Source: JAAYCI01 sp031548875 (GTDB lineage Bacteria; Bacillota; Clostridia; Oscillospirales; Ruminococcaceae). Taken from it: a stretch of 64,000 nt of DNA. Location: contig JAVBQQ010000015.1 of assembly GCA_031548875.1 (NCBI GenBank), positions 1-64,000 on the forward strand. The letters are read 5' to 3'. The position numbers and the translations under genes were made by a program. A model generated the notes under the pieces. The model saw nothing but the letters and a program-made list of their open reading frames with translations, was not told the origin of the DNA and searched no databases. Below are positions 7,986 through 16,051 of this stretch, one piece after another (the first letter of the stretch is position 1; every line of letters starts with the position of its first letter).

Positions 7986-9089
7986 ATGAAAAATCGCATA
8001 TGGAAACCAATGACATGTATTCTAAGCGTCGCCCTGCTGGCATCGCTTGTCCTTACAGCGTGCGGCGGAACGTCAGGAGCCGCATCTGGGGCTGGCACAC
8101 CCCCGGCCAGCGGCTCTGCCGCGCAAAATTCCGTCAGCGCTGAAAACCCGTCCAGCGGCGACAAGATCGTGATACGCATGGGTTGCGCAACCGTATTGCC
8201 CAGCCACCCCAACCAGTTTATGGAGGAACTCAAGGCGGCGCTGGAGAGCAAGTCGGACGAATTTTCGGTGGAGCTGTACCCCGCGAACCAGCTCGGCTCC
8301 AATGCACAGATGATCCAGGGCTTGCAGAACGGCACTGTACAGGCTGTCGTCCTACCCGTCGGCTTTTTCACGACAATAGCGCCAGAGCTCAATGTGCTGG
8401 AGCTTCCGGCCCTCATTCCCAGCAGTGACATGCAGTACGAGATGCTCAACAACTCTGATGTCGGCACCGCCTTCCGCGACAGCGTGGCCACACAGGGCAT
8501 GACGCCGATGTCTTACCTTTGGTGCATCGAAAAGGAGTTCCTGCTAAAAAAAGAGGTTCATTCCATGGCGGACATGAAGGGCCTGAAACTGCGATCCACC
8601 GATGCAAGCGTGGCCCAGAACGAGATTACCTCCTATGGCTGCTCCCCGGTGAGCATGTCCTCCGGCGACGTGGCGATGGGCTTGCAACAAGGCTCTGTGG
8701 ATGGGCTGATCAGCGACGTCACGTTCATGAGCCCTCTGAAACTTTACGAAAGTGCGCCCTATATCATCCAGGCGCCTCTGAACCCCCAGAGCAACTGTGT
8801 CATGTTCAGCAACATTCTTCTGGACAGCCTGAGCGCCGACCAGCTGAAGCTGTTGGAAGACACCATCGCGGAATGCCGCGAGTCGGTGTATGGATACACA
8901 AAGGATTACATCGCCGATAGCAGGGCAGAAATGCTTGCGAACGGCGCAGTGGATGTGCCCGCCTCCCAGGAATTTTTGGACGAATTGCATACGGCTTCCA
9001 AGGTCACACATGAGCAGCTTCTTACAGATATGCCCCAACTGGAGGACCTTTACAATCAGGTCAAGGCCTATGTGGAGGAAAATTCCTGA
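7986..9089 (+). CDS. dctP: TRAP transporter solute-binding lipoprotein, DctP family
   Basis: 367 residues. The N-terminus is a lipoprotein signal with a hydrophobic core and the lipobox LTAC (Cys26), so the mature protein is anchored outside the membrane. The rest matches the DctP/SBP family that captures organic acids for TRAP transporters (PANQLGSNAQMIQGLQNG; GLKLRSTDASV; ISDVTFMSPLKLYE). A conserved arginine in the KLRS motif normally binds the substrate carboxylate. The ATG at 7986 is chosen over the GTG at 7980 because GGAGGAGG ends nine bases before it. It is the first gene of a five-gene set with dctQ, dctM, an amidohydrolase and an SDR. The substrate is probably a carboxylate that the two enzymes then process. 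Confidence 0.92.
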   Translation: MKNRIWKPMTCILSVALLASLVLTACGGTSGAASGAGTPPASGSAAQNSVSAENPSSGDKIVIRMGCATVLPSHPNQFMEELKAALESKSDEFSVELYPANQLGSNAQMIQGLQNGTVQAVVLPVGFFTTIAPELNVLELPALIPSSDMQYEMLNNSDVGTAFRDSVATQGMTPMSYLWCIEKEFLLKKEVHSMADMKGLKLRSTDASVAQNEITSYGCSPVSMSSGDVAMGLQQGSVDGLISDVTFMSPLKLYESAPYIIQAPLNPQSNCVMFSNILLDSLSADQLKLLEDTIAECRESVYGYTKDYIADSRAEMLANGAVDVPASQEFLDELHTASKVTHEQLLTDMPQLEDLYNQVKAYVEENS

Positions 9090-9122
9090 CGCCTGCCGGG
9101 CAACGTAGAAACCTTGCACCAT

Positions 9123-9145
9123 GGGGCTCCGCTATGCGGGGCCCC
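9123..9145 (+). promoter_or_regulatory. Hairpin between dctP and dctQ
   Basis: GGGGCTCCGC pairs with GCGGGGCCCC (one G-U pair) around the loop TAT. There is no T-run. Such hairpins after the binding-protein gene often stabilise the upstream mRNA so that the binding protein is made in excess; this is an inference here. Confidence 0.55.
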
Positions 9146-9173
9146 GGTTTGAAGGAGTATCGGAGGAACAGTC

Positions 9174-9662
9174 ATGTTGAGAAAAACCCTTGATGGCGGC
9201 CTGCGTGGTTTTACCTATCTTTCGGCCATCCTGCTTTCCGCCAGTACTATACTTTCGCTCATCAATGTCATCACGCGCTCCTTTCTCAGCTTCAGCACAC
9301 CCTGGATAGAAGAAATCAGCTGCTATTTCGTTGCCATTATGATGTTTATTATGATTCCTGTTCTGGAATACAAAGATGACCAGCTGACCATCTCCTTTCT
9401 CGATGAGATGCTGCGCAAGGTCCCCGTCGCGCGGAAGATCATCTTTGTTTTTCGGGGGCTCGTCACTATTTTCTTTTATGTCCTGCTCGTAAAAGCCGGC
9501 TTCAGCGTAGTCGCACGGAACTTCGAAATCGTCTCCGCCACGCCCATTCTGCACATACCCTACGGATGGCTGTACACCATCGAAACCGGCGCTTTCATCC
9601 TGGTCATTGTCTATTGGGCCTTCCACTTCTTTTTGAAGGATTGGGGGGACAAGAAAAAATGA
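9174..9662 (+). CDS. dctQ: TRAP transporter small permease, DctQ family
   Basis: 162 residues with four predicted membrane helices and the DctQ hallmark TPWIEEISCYFVAIMMF in the second helix. It pairs with DctM in the membrane and helps couple sodium-driven uptake to the DctP receptor. A ribosome site (GGAGG at 9161-9165) lies nine bases ahead of the ATG. Its stop overlaps the dctM start (ATGA), so the two are translationally coupled. Confidence 0.92.
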   Translation: MLRKTLDGGLRGFTYLSAILLSASTILSLINVITRSFLSFSTPWIEEISCYFVAIMMFIMIPVLEYKDDQLTISFLDEMLRKVPVARKIIFVFRGLVTIFFYVLLVKAGFSVVARNFEIVSATPILHIPYGWLYTIETGAFILVIVYWAFHFFLKDWGDKKK

Positions 9663-10957
9663 ACCTGGCAGCTATTCTGATTCCCGCCGCCTTGATTCTT
9701 GTCGTGCTGGCGGTGCTCAACGTACCCATCTATCTGGCCATTCTCGGCTCTACAGTGTATCTCGCCGTCTTTGTTGTCCACGTACCCATCGAAGGGATCT
9801 TCACCGGGATATTCGACAACATCTCAAAAACCAGCTTTTTAAGCGTCCCCTTCTTTGTCCTCACAGGCGCCATCATTCAATCCAGTTCCTTGGGCAGACG
9901 CCTTATCAATCTTTTCATGGTCCTGTTGCGCACAACTACGTTTGGGTTGTCCGTCGCCTGCCTTTTTGCAAATGCGGTGTTCGGAGCAATCTCGGGTTCC
10001 TCGCCGGCGGCCGTCGCCACATTCGGGAAAATCGTGTACGAGCCCCTGGCAAAAGCCCAAGGCCCGCGGCTGTCCACAGGCATCATCACCTCCTCCGGCG
10101 CGCTCAGCACCATCATACCGCCAAGCATAACCCTCATCATATACGGCATCGCCACAGAATCCTCTGTCTCAAAGCTTTTTATGAGCGGCATCCTGCCGGG
10201 CATCATACTTGTCGTCATCGTGGCGGGCTATCTTGTGTATCGCTGCAACAAAAACGCACGGCTGGGCCTTTTTGATTCCAAACCACAGCCAAGGGCTTCC
10301 CTGCGAGAGGTGGGCGAGGCTTTTGTTCAGGCAATACCCGTTTTGATCCTGCCCGTGCTGATTTTGGGGGGCATCTATTCGGGCATTTTTACCCCCACCG
10401 AGGCCGGTGCCGTAGCCGCTATCTATTCGGCCATTGCTGCCATCTTCCTTTTGCACGATGTCAAGTTCAAGCAGATCCCTGGCTTTTTGTTCGATGCCTG
10501 CCGCATTGTGGGCCAGGTTTTCCTGTTGATGGCCATCAGCACCTGCTTTGCCCAGATGGCCACCATGGCCCAACTGCCCCAGATGATCACAGGCAGCTTC
10601 GGCGATTTCAACCGCATCACCTTCTTGCTGATGCTCAATATCCTGCTTCTCATCGTGGGCTGTTTCTTCGACCCCAGCGCGGCTGTCCTCATTCTCGCCC
10701 CGCTGCTCCTGCCCACAGCCACAGCCCTTGGCATCAACCCCATCCACCTGGGCATCGTTTTCACCATAAACCTGTCCATCGGCATGTTCACGCCACCTTT
10801 TGGCTACAATATATTCATCGCCCAAAGTGTGCTCAAAAAACCAATTGGTGAGGTGGCAAGGGCGGTGGCTCCTTTCATTGTGCTTTATATCATCGGGCTT
10901 TTTATCATCACCTATATCCCGCAGATATCGCTGTTGTTGCCCAATATATTATCCTAG
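9659..10957 (+). CDS. dctM: TRAP transporter large permease, DctM family
   Basis: 432 residues, about 12 membrane helices, and the conserved DctM segments SGSSPAAVATFG, PSITLIIYGI and FTPTEAGAVAA. It forms the transport channel with DctQ and uses a sodium gradient. The frame is open upstream to 9566, but the start is the ATG at 9659, which overlaps the dctQ stop codon. The C-terminal GMFTPPFGYNIF is typical. It ends 65 bases before the amidohydrolase, in the same probable transcript. Confidence 0.92.
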   Translation: MNLAAILIPAALILVVLAVLNVPIYLAILGSTVYLAVFVVHVPIEGIFTGIFDNISKTSFLSVPFFVLTGAIIQSSSLGRRLINLFMVLLRTTTFGLSVACLFANAVFGAISGSSPAAVATFGKIVYEPLAKAQGPRLSTGIITSSGALSTIIPPSITLIIYGIATESSVSKLFMSGILPGIILVVIVAGYLVYRCNKNARLGLFDSKPQPRASLREVGEAFVQAIPVLILPVLILGGIYSGIFTPTEAGAVAAIYSAIAAIFLLHDVKFKQIPGFLFDACRIVGQVFLLMAISTCFAQMATMAQLPQMITGSFGDFNRITFLLMLNILLLIVGCFFDPSAAVLILAPLLLPTATALGINPIHLGIVFTINLSIGMFTPPFGYNIFIAQSVLKKPIGEVARAVAPFIVLYIIGLFIITYIPQISLLLPNILS

Positions 10958-11022
10958 GCAACCTCGGTTGACCAAAGGGCAAAGGCGCCCTAAAACTGAA
11001 ACAAATGATGGAGGACGACACC

Positions 11023-11976
11023 ATGGGTACGATTCAACCCCGCATAGACGTACATGCGCACTATATACCCGGCCCCTATGCCGAAATGCTGAAACGAAGG
11101 GGGATCGATAAACCCGACGGCTTTCCCATGCCGCAGTGGAGCCTGGAAAGCCAGTTTGAGCATATGGACAGGCTCAATATCCGCTATGCCGGCCTCACCA
11201 TCTCCTCCCCCCACGCCCACTTCGGCGATGCAAAGGAATCTATCGAGACCGTCCACGCTTCCAACGAGGAGGGCCTCAGCTTTGCGAAAAAGCATCCCGA
11301 CAGGTTGGGGCTTTTCGCCACGCTGCCCCTGCCGGAGGTCAGTGCGGCGGTGGATGAGGTCGAATACGGGGTGGCCGGCGGGGCTTTGGGTTTTGTGCTG
11401 CCTACCCACGCCCAGGGTGTTTATATCGGAGATGAGCGGCTCGACCCAGTATTTGAGGCACTCGACCGGCACGGGGCTGTCGTCTGTCTGCATCCCACCA
11501 CCCCCTCAGCTGTGCCGCCCAATGTCACAACACAGCTGCCCAACCCCATGATGGAGTTCTTCTTCGACACCAGCCGGGCCGTGGTCAACCTCATCTTGAA
11601 TGGCGTAGTGGAACGATACCCGAACATCACGTTCATTGTCCCGCACGCCGGCGCGGTCTTGCCCATACTGTCCGACCGTATCGACGCATTTTCCACGGTA
11701 TTCAGCCCCGAAAAAAAGCCGGATATCTTCGGCAGCCTGGGAAGATTCTATTACGACCTTGCTGGCATCGTGGAGCCCAAGCAGTTGGAACTGCTTTTTA
11801 AAACGACAAGCCTGGACCACCTGTTGTATGGCAGCGACGGGCCCCACACAGCCACAAAGCGCGGGCTTGAGTTGGCCGTGATGCTGGACGAATCCGATAA
11901 ATTGACCGACGCGCAGCGTGCGGCCGTCTATATCGATAACGCGAACAAACTTCTTGATTTGCAGGTGAGGGTATAA
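11023..11976 (+). CDS. Amidohydrolase-2 family protein, decarboxylase-like
   Basis: 317 residues of the amidohydrolase-2 (PF04909-like) fold, closest in layout to ACMSD and aromatic-acid decarboxylases. Metal-binding signatures are DVHAHY at the N-terminus, a mid-protein HP (CLHPTT), PHAGA for a further histidine, and YGSDGPH near the C-terminus for the catalytic aspartate. The ATG at 11023 has GGAGG at 11010-11014 and is preferred over the ATGs at 11005 and 11008. Members decarboxylate or hydrolyse aromatic or dienoic acids with a divalent metal. Its place between dctM and an SDR suggests it acts on the imported acid. The substrate is not known. Confidence 0.8.
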   Translation: MGTIQPRIDVHAHYIPGPYAEMLKRRGIDKPDGFPMPQWSLESQFEHMDRLNIRYAGLTISSPHAHFGDAKESIETVHASNEEGLSFAKKHPDRLGLFATLPLPEVSAAVDEVEYGVAGGALGFVLPTHAQGVYIGDERLDPVFEALDRHGAVVCLHPTTPSAVPPNVTTQLPNPMMEFFFDTSRAVVNLILNGVVERYPNITFIVPHAGAVLPILSDRIDAFSTVFSPEKKPDIFGSLGRFYYDLAGIVEPKQLELLFKTTSLDHLLYGSDGPHTATKRGLELAVMLDESDKLTDAQRAAVYIDNANKLLDLQVRV

Positions 11977-12067
11977 AGTGTCCTGAAAACGAGGGGCAAG
12001 CAATGTGCACGCGTCTCTTCTGCGACACCTTTTAAAAAGTATTCCATATGTAGGAGGAAGCGAAGGA

Positions 12068-12832
12068 ATGGACCTTATTGGCAAGACGATTATTGTTACT
12101 GGTGCGGCAGGTGGGCTTGGCCGGGCTTTTGCGCTCCGCCTTGCTTCCGAGGGCGCCCTTGTGGTTATGGCCGACACTGCGGACTGTACCACCACCGCAG
12201 ATCAGATACGGCAGACGGGTGGACGCTGCATTGCCACAAAAACGGATGTGACAGATGAGGAAAGCGTTCGCGCCATGTGCCGCAAGGCGGCCGGAGAAGC
12301 GGGCGGCATAGACGGCATTGTGAACAATGCCGCTATTTACGCCAACCTGAAGATGGCGCCTTTCGATGAAATCTCCCCGGATGACTGGGACAGGGTTTTC
12401 AACGTGAATGTAAAAGGGGTTTGGATTTGCTGCAAAGAGGTGTACCCCTTCATGAAGGAACGCGGTGGAGGCTCTATCGTAAACATCTCCTCCGCCTCTA
12501 TTCTGGAGGGCAACCCGTATTTCGCCCATTATGTGGCCAGCAAAGGCGCTGTTTGGGCCCTGACCCGGAGTATTGCCCGGAACGTGGGGCAACACAATAT
12601 CCGCGCAAACACGATCACACCCGGTTACACCATGACCGAAGCTTCAAAGGGACTGGCCGGTAGCCCCGAAGCATTCAAGCGGAATTATGACGACAACATC
12701 GCGGCGCGCGCCCTGCACCGCGCAATGGAGGCGGAAGATGTTGTGGGCGCGGCGCTTTTCCTTCTGGGCGACGAAAGCAGGTTTATCACCGGCCAAAACC
12801 TGAATGTGGACGGTGGCGCCGTTCATTACTGA
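12068..12832 (+). CDS. Short-chain dehydrogenase/reductase (SDR)
   Basis: 254 residues with every classical SDR motif: the cofactor site TGAAGGLG, NNAA, the catalytic Ser in NISSAS, and YVASK (the YxxxK pair). The C-terminal LFLLGDESRFITGQNLNVDGG is typical of FabG-like SDRs. The acidic residue after the second strand (VVMADTAD) favours NAD(H). The ATG at 12068 is used because the upstream frame from 12005 lacks family similarity and AGGAGGAAGCGAAGG precedes it. It is the last gene of the TRAP cluster, ends before a terminator, and likely oxidises or reduces the product of the amidohydrolase step (inferred). Confidence 0.88.
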   Translation: MDLIGKTIIVTGAAGGLGRAFALRLASEGALVVMADTADCTTTADQIRQTGGRCIATKTDVTDEESVRAMCRKAAGEAGGIDGIVNNAAIYANLKMAPFDEISPDDWDRVFNVNVKGVWICCKEVYPFMKERGGGSIVNISSASILEGNPYFAHYVASKGAVWALTRSIARNVGQHNIRANTITPGYTMTEASKGLAGSPEAFKRNYDDNIAARALHRAMEAEDVVGAALFLLGDESRFITGQNLNVDGGAVHY

Positions 12833-13024
12833 CAAACTGCTTTCGGTACTTCATATCTCCACGTCAGCCGCCGTCGAATCTTTTCCCGCAAGCCTTTTGT
12901 ATGAGCGTTGCCACGGTTTGCTTTCTCCTGCTGATTTTCAGTTGCAGCACATCGGGGCGCGCGTAATGGCCGATGGAGTGGCAACATATTGGGTACGGAT
13001 GATGATACTACAAAGTGCAAAGGA

Positions 13025-13053
13025 GAATGCCCTGCCATTTTGGCAGGGCATTC
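13025..13053 (+). terminator. Hairpin terminator about 190 bases after the SDR gene
   Basis: GAATGCCCTGCCA (13025-13037) pairs perfectly with TGGCAGGGCATTC (13041-13053); the T-run is short. It probably ends the TRAP operon. Confidence 0.65.
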
Positions 13054-13432
13054 TTGCAGGTGCGATATGCGCGTTTGGCGGGTGCTCACTCTCCGCTGTG
13101 GTCTGCAAAAAGTGGCAGCTCTGGCGCCAGGGGGGTGAACAGGATCTGCGCACCAGCTGGCCGGCCAACAAGACGCAGAAGAGAGGGAAGTGGCGCTTTA
13201 GCCGCCGATGCCGCTTTCTTTGGGATCGGGTTTATTCATCCGCTGTTTCACCTCCGCGGTGCTGTTGTATCACAGCATACACACTCGCAGAAGAGAGCAG
13301 CCGGAATATTTGTCGAATGGCAACTATTTTGTTGCGGAATTTACAGAAGCCGTCCAATCGACGGGAAACGCCCGGCGATGCCTGTATGATGAAAATGGGA
13401 CCGGAAGACAAACAGTGGACAGGAGGATGGGT
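13054..13432. other. Gene-free stretch before the DUF4256 gene
   Basis: Open frames here give low-complexity, Arg/Cys-rich translations with no recognisable family. I see no tRNA or strong hairpin. A fragment reading FFGIGFIHPLFHLRG could be protein-derived but is too short to call. AGGAGG at 13421-13426 belongs to the next gene. Confidence 0.4.
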
Positions 13433-13999
13433 ATGGAAAACCGGGCCGGAAGACTGACACAGGCGCAAGGCGGACATCTGCTTGCGGTTTTGCAGGCGCG
13501 CTTTGAAAGCAACAGGGGACGCCACGAGGGCCTGGAATGGGCCGAGGTGCAGGAAAAGCTGGACGCCAATGCCGAGAAGCTGTGGTCCCTGCACGAGATG
13601 GAGCGTACCGGCGGCGAGCCGGACGTCGTGGACGGCAGAACGCGCCCGACCGGTTTTTTGTTCTGTGACTGCTCCGCCGAGAGCCCGGCCGGCCGCCGGA
13701 ACCTTTGCTATGACCGCGCGGCCCTGGAAGGCAGGAAAACGAACAGGCCCGTAAACAGCGCGCTGGATATGGCCGCCGAAATGGGCGTAGAGATGCTGAC
13801 CGAGGAACAGTACCGGGCGCTGCAGGAGCTGGGGGCGTTCGATGCCAAAACGTCGAGCTGGGTGGCCACGCCGGACGCGATCCGCAAGCGGGGCGGCGCC
13901 CTGTTTTGCGACAGGCGCTACGGCCATGTTTTCACCTACCACAACGGGGCGGAGTCTTATTATGCGGCGCGGGGTTTTCGGGCTTCCCTGTTGGTTTGA
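13433..13999 (+). CDS. DUF4256 family protein
   Basis: 188 residues that match DUF4256 throughout: LEWAEVQEKLDANAEKLWSL, EMERTGGEPDVV, DCSAESPAGRRNLCYDRAAL, EQYRALQELGAFD, TSSWVATPDAIRKRGGALFC and YHNGAESYYAARGFR. The family is widespread in bacteria and of unknown function; it is soluble, with no signal peptide. The frame is open back to 13208, but AGGAGG (13421-13426) and the family boundary support the ATG at 13433. It is convergent with the VOC gene that follows. Confidence 0.85.
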   Translation: MENRAGRLTQAQGGHLLAVLQARFESNRGRHEGLEWAEVQEKLDANAEKLWSLHEMERTGGEPDVVDGRTRPTGFLFCDCSAESPAGRRNLCYDRAALEGRKTNRPVNSALDMAAEMGVEMLTEEQYRALQELGAFDAKTSSWVATPDAIRKRGGALFCDRRYGHVFTYHNGAESYYAARGFRASLLV

Positions 14000-14020
14000 A
14001 GAATAGGCAGGAAAAGGTTT

Positions 14021-14045
14021 GGCGGCCCGGTTTCCCGTGGCCGCC
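14021..14045. terminator. Terminator-like hairpin between convergent genes
   Basis: GGCGGCC (14021-14027) pairs with GGCCGCC (14039-14045). On the minus strand AAACCTTTTCC follows. It sits between the convergent DUF4256 and VOC genes. Confidence 0.5.
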
Positions 14046-14064
14046 TGAGGTGTGCAGATGCGTA

Positions 14065-14487
14065 TTAGTAGCCGGTGCCGTCGTCCCACAGCAGCTGCCA
14101 GATGATGCCGTACCTGTCGGTGACCATGCCATACAGCGGGCTGAAAAAGGTCTTGCCCAGCGGCATGTCCACCCGGCCCTGGGCGGAGAGAGCTGCAAAA
14201 ATGCGCTCCATATCGGCCTTGTTGGCGGTGGTGAGCGTGGGGGTGATCTGGTTGCCCTTTTGTAAAGGCATCCCTTCGGGCATGTCCATGAACATCACAT
14301 TGCTGCCGAAGATGGGCACGCAGGCGTACATGATCTTGTCGCGGTCGGCGGGGGCGGGGTCGCCCTCGCCCGGCGGGACGTCGGCGTAGGTCATCAGGTC
14401 CTTCACTTCGCTTTTGAACACGTCGGCGTAAAACGCCACCGCCTCCCGGCAGTTGCCGTCAAAATTGATGAACAGGTCGAATTTCAT
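14065..14487 (-). CDS. VOC-family (PhnB-like) protein
   Basis: 140 residues of the PhnB branch of the VOC superfamily: MKFDLFINFDGNCREAVAFY at the N-terminus, then FGSNVMFMDMPEG and the closing DRYGIIWQLLWDDG. Function and substrate are unknown. AAGGAGGCGCCCC precedes the ATG at 14487, which I use instead of the upstream ATG at 14514. It is 67 bases downstream of the rubrerythrin gene on the same strand and may share its transcript. Confidence 0.8.
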   Translation of the reverse strand: MKFDLFINFDGNCREAVAFYADVFKSEVKDLMTYADVPPGEGDPAPADRDKIMYACVPIFGSNVMFMDMPEGMPLQKGNQITPTLTTANKADMERIFAALSAQGRVDMPLGKTFFSPLYGMVTDRYGIIWQLLWDDGTGY

Positions 14488-14554
14488 GGGGCGCCTCCTT
14501 TTGTATGATGGCAATGGGTCCAGTATAGCAGAAACGCGGGCAGGGGGACAGGGC

Positions 14555-15139
14555 TCAATAGCTTTCGCAGCGCACGCCGAACCAGCCCTGGGGCTTCAGG
14601 CAGGTAGGGCACACTTCGGGCGCTGTTTTGCCCGTGTGCACATAGCCGCAGTGCTCGCACTTCCACTCCACCTCTTCGTCCTTCTGGAAAAGGGTGCCCG
14701 CGCGCAGGTTTTCGCGCAGGGTGTTGTAGCGGGCCTCGTGCCGTACCTCGGCCTTGGCCACGAAGCGGAAGCAGGCGGCGATCTCGGGGAAGCCCTCCTG
14801 TTCGGCGATGTCGCCGAAGGTGGGGTAGAGGTGGCTCCACTCGTCGTGCTCGCCGGCGGCGGCGTAGCCAAGGTTCTGTTCCGTAGTGGCCATGCCCACG
14901 GGATAGCCGGCGCTCAAGGGCACCTCCTCGCCGTGGAAGGTATCGCACAGGTAGCCAAAAAAGCGGCGCGCGTGCGATTCCTCGTTCATGGCAGTCTCGC
15001 GGAAAACTTGCGCGATGCGGATGTAGCCCTCCTGCTCGGCGGCGGCGGCGTAGTAGGTGTAACGGTTGCGGGCCTGGCTTTCGCCCGCGAAGGCCTTGAG
15101 CAGGTTCTCGGCCGTTTTGGTTCCACGCAGGTCGTTCAT
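14555..15139 (-). CDS. rbr: Rubrerythrin
   Basis: 194 residues. A ferritin-like four-helix domain carries the diiron ligands (FAGESQARNRYTYY; EESHARRFF; EIAACFRFVAKAEVRHEARY). A C-terminal rubredoxin-like domain binds iron through CEHCGYVHTGKTAPEVCPTC. Rubrerythrins reduce hydrogen peroxide in anaerobes. The start at 15139 overlaps the stop of the upstream 2-oxoacid oxidoreductase beta gene (ATGA), so it is translationally coupled to KorAB. This suggests peroxide protection for an oxygen-sensitive enzyme (inferred). Confidence 0.93.
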   Translation of the reverse strand: MNDLRGTKTAENLLKAFAGESQARNRYTYYAAAAEQEGYIRIAQVFRETAMNEESHARRFFGYLCDTFHGEEVPLSAGYPVGMATTEQNLGYAAAGEHDEWSHLYPTFGDIAEQEGFPEIAACFRFVAKAEVRHEARYNTLRENLRAGTLFQKDEEVEWKCEHCGYVHTGKTAPEVCPTCLKPQGWFGVRCESY

Positions 15140-16050
15140 CTGTCGATCCTCTCTTTCCGGTTGATATTGGTCTGGGGGCTTGTGCCCCATTGATAGCTTT
15201 CCAGCAGCTCCACAAGGGTATCCGGCGGGGGCGCCTGCCCGACGAGCGGGCCATGGCGGTACAGGTCGCCGTGGGTCTCGTGGTAGGTGGGGCGTCTCAT
15301 CTCGTACAAAATGCCAATGGGGATCCTATCGCCAAATTCCGCCGCCTGGCCCAGGGCGGCTTCGTAGTTTGCGGGGTCATGGCCGTCGTCCAGTGGGTAG
15401 ACACGCTCGTTGTACCAGGAAAAGGTGTTCACCTTGTTGAAGCTGACGCAGGGCTGCAGGATATCCACGAGCGCGTAGCCTTCGTGGCGGATGGCCGCGC
15501 GCATGACGGCGGCAAGATGCTCTTTGTTGCCGCTGAACGCCCTCGCCACGAAGGTGGCCCCGGCGGCCAGAGCAACCAACAGGGGATTGAGCGGCAGGCT
15601 CTGGCTGCAGAAGGGAACCGGGGCGTCCAGCGCCGCGCAGGCTACCGAGGTGGGCGAAGTCTGCCCCTTCGTAAGGCCGTAGATCTGGTTGTCGTGCACG
15701 AAATGGGTGATGTCCACATTGCGGCGGATGGTGTGCAGCCAGTGGTTCCCGCCCTCGCCGTAGCTGTCGCCGTCGCCGGTGTTCACGATGACGGTGAGCG
15801 CCTCGTTTGCCATCTTGGCGGCCGTGGCCGCCGGCAGCGCCCGCCCGTGCAGGCCGGAAAAACCGTTCGCGTTCAGGTACTGGTTCAGCTTGGCCGCCTG
15901 GCCGATGCCCCCCACGAGCAGGAGGGTGGCGGGGTCGAGCGCCAGATCGTCCAACACGGCGGCCAGCGTTTGAAGGATGTCGTGGTTGCCGCAGCCGGGA
16001 CACCAGGCCGTCTCGGCGGCGGGCGTGAAGCGGGCAGTGCCTGCGGTCAT
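15136..16050 (-). CDS. korB: 2-oxoacid:ferredoxin oxidoreductase, beta subunit
   Basis: 304 residues. The thiamine-diphosphate subunit is recognised by AWCPGCGNHDI (cluster and TPP region), the TPP/Mg motif GDGDSYGEGGNH, and DNQIYGLTKGQTSPTS. With the alpha subunit it oxidatively decarboxylates a 2-oxoacid (2-oxoglutarate or a branched 2-oxoacid) to the acyl-CoA and reduces ferredoxin. The start at 16050 is one base after the stop of the alpha gene and has a GGGGGG-rich ribosome site. The end overlaps rbr. The choice of substrate cannot be read from sequence alone. Confidence 0.9.
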   Translation of the reverse strand: MTAGTARFTPAAETAWCPGCGNHDILQTLAAVLDDLALDPATLLLVGGIGQAAKLNQYLNANGFSGLHGRALPAATAAKMANEALTVIVNTGDGDSYGEGGNHWLHTIRRNVDITHFVHDNQIYGLTKGQTSPTSVACAALDAPVPFCSQSLPLNPLLVALAAGATFVARAFSGNKEHLAAVMRAAIRHEGYALVDILQPCVSFNKVNTFSWYNERVYPLDDGHDPANYEAALGQAAEFGDRIPIGILYEMRRPTYHETHGDLYRHGPLVGQAPPPDTLVELLESYQWGTSPQTNINRKERIDR

Positions 16051-16051
16051 C

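Noticed and set aside
12804..13457. 217-residue ORF after the SDR gene
   Set aside because: Crosses a terminator hairpin and has Cys/Arg-rich, unrecognisable translation.
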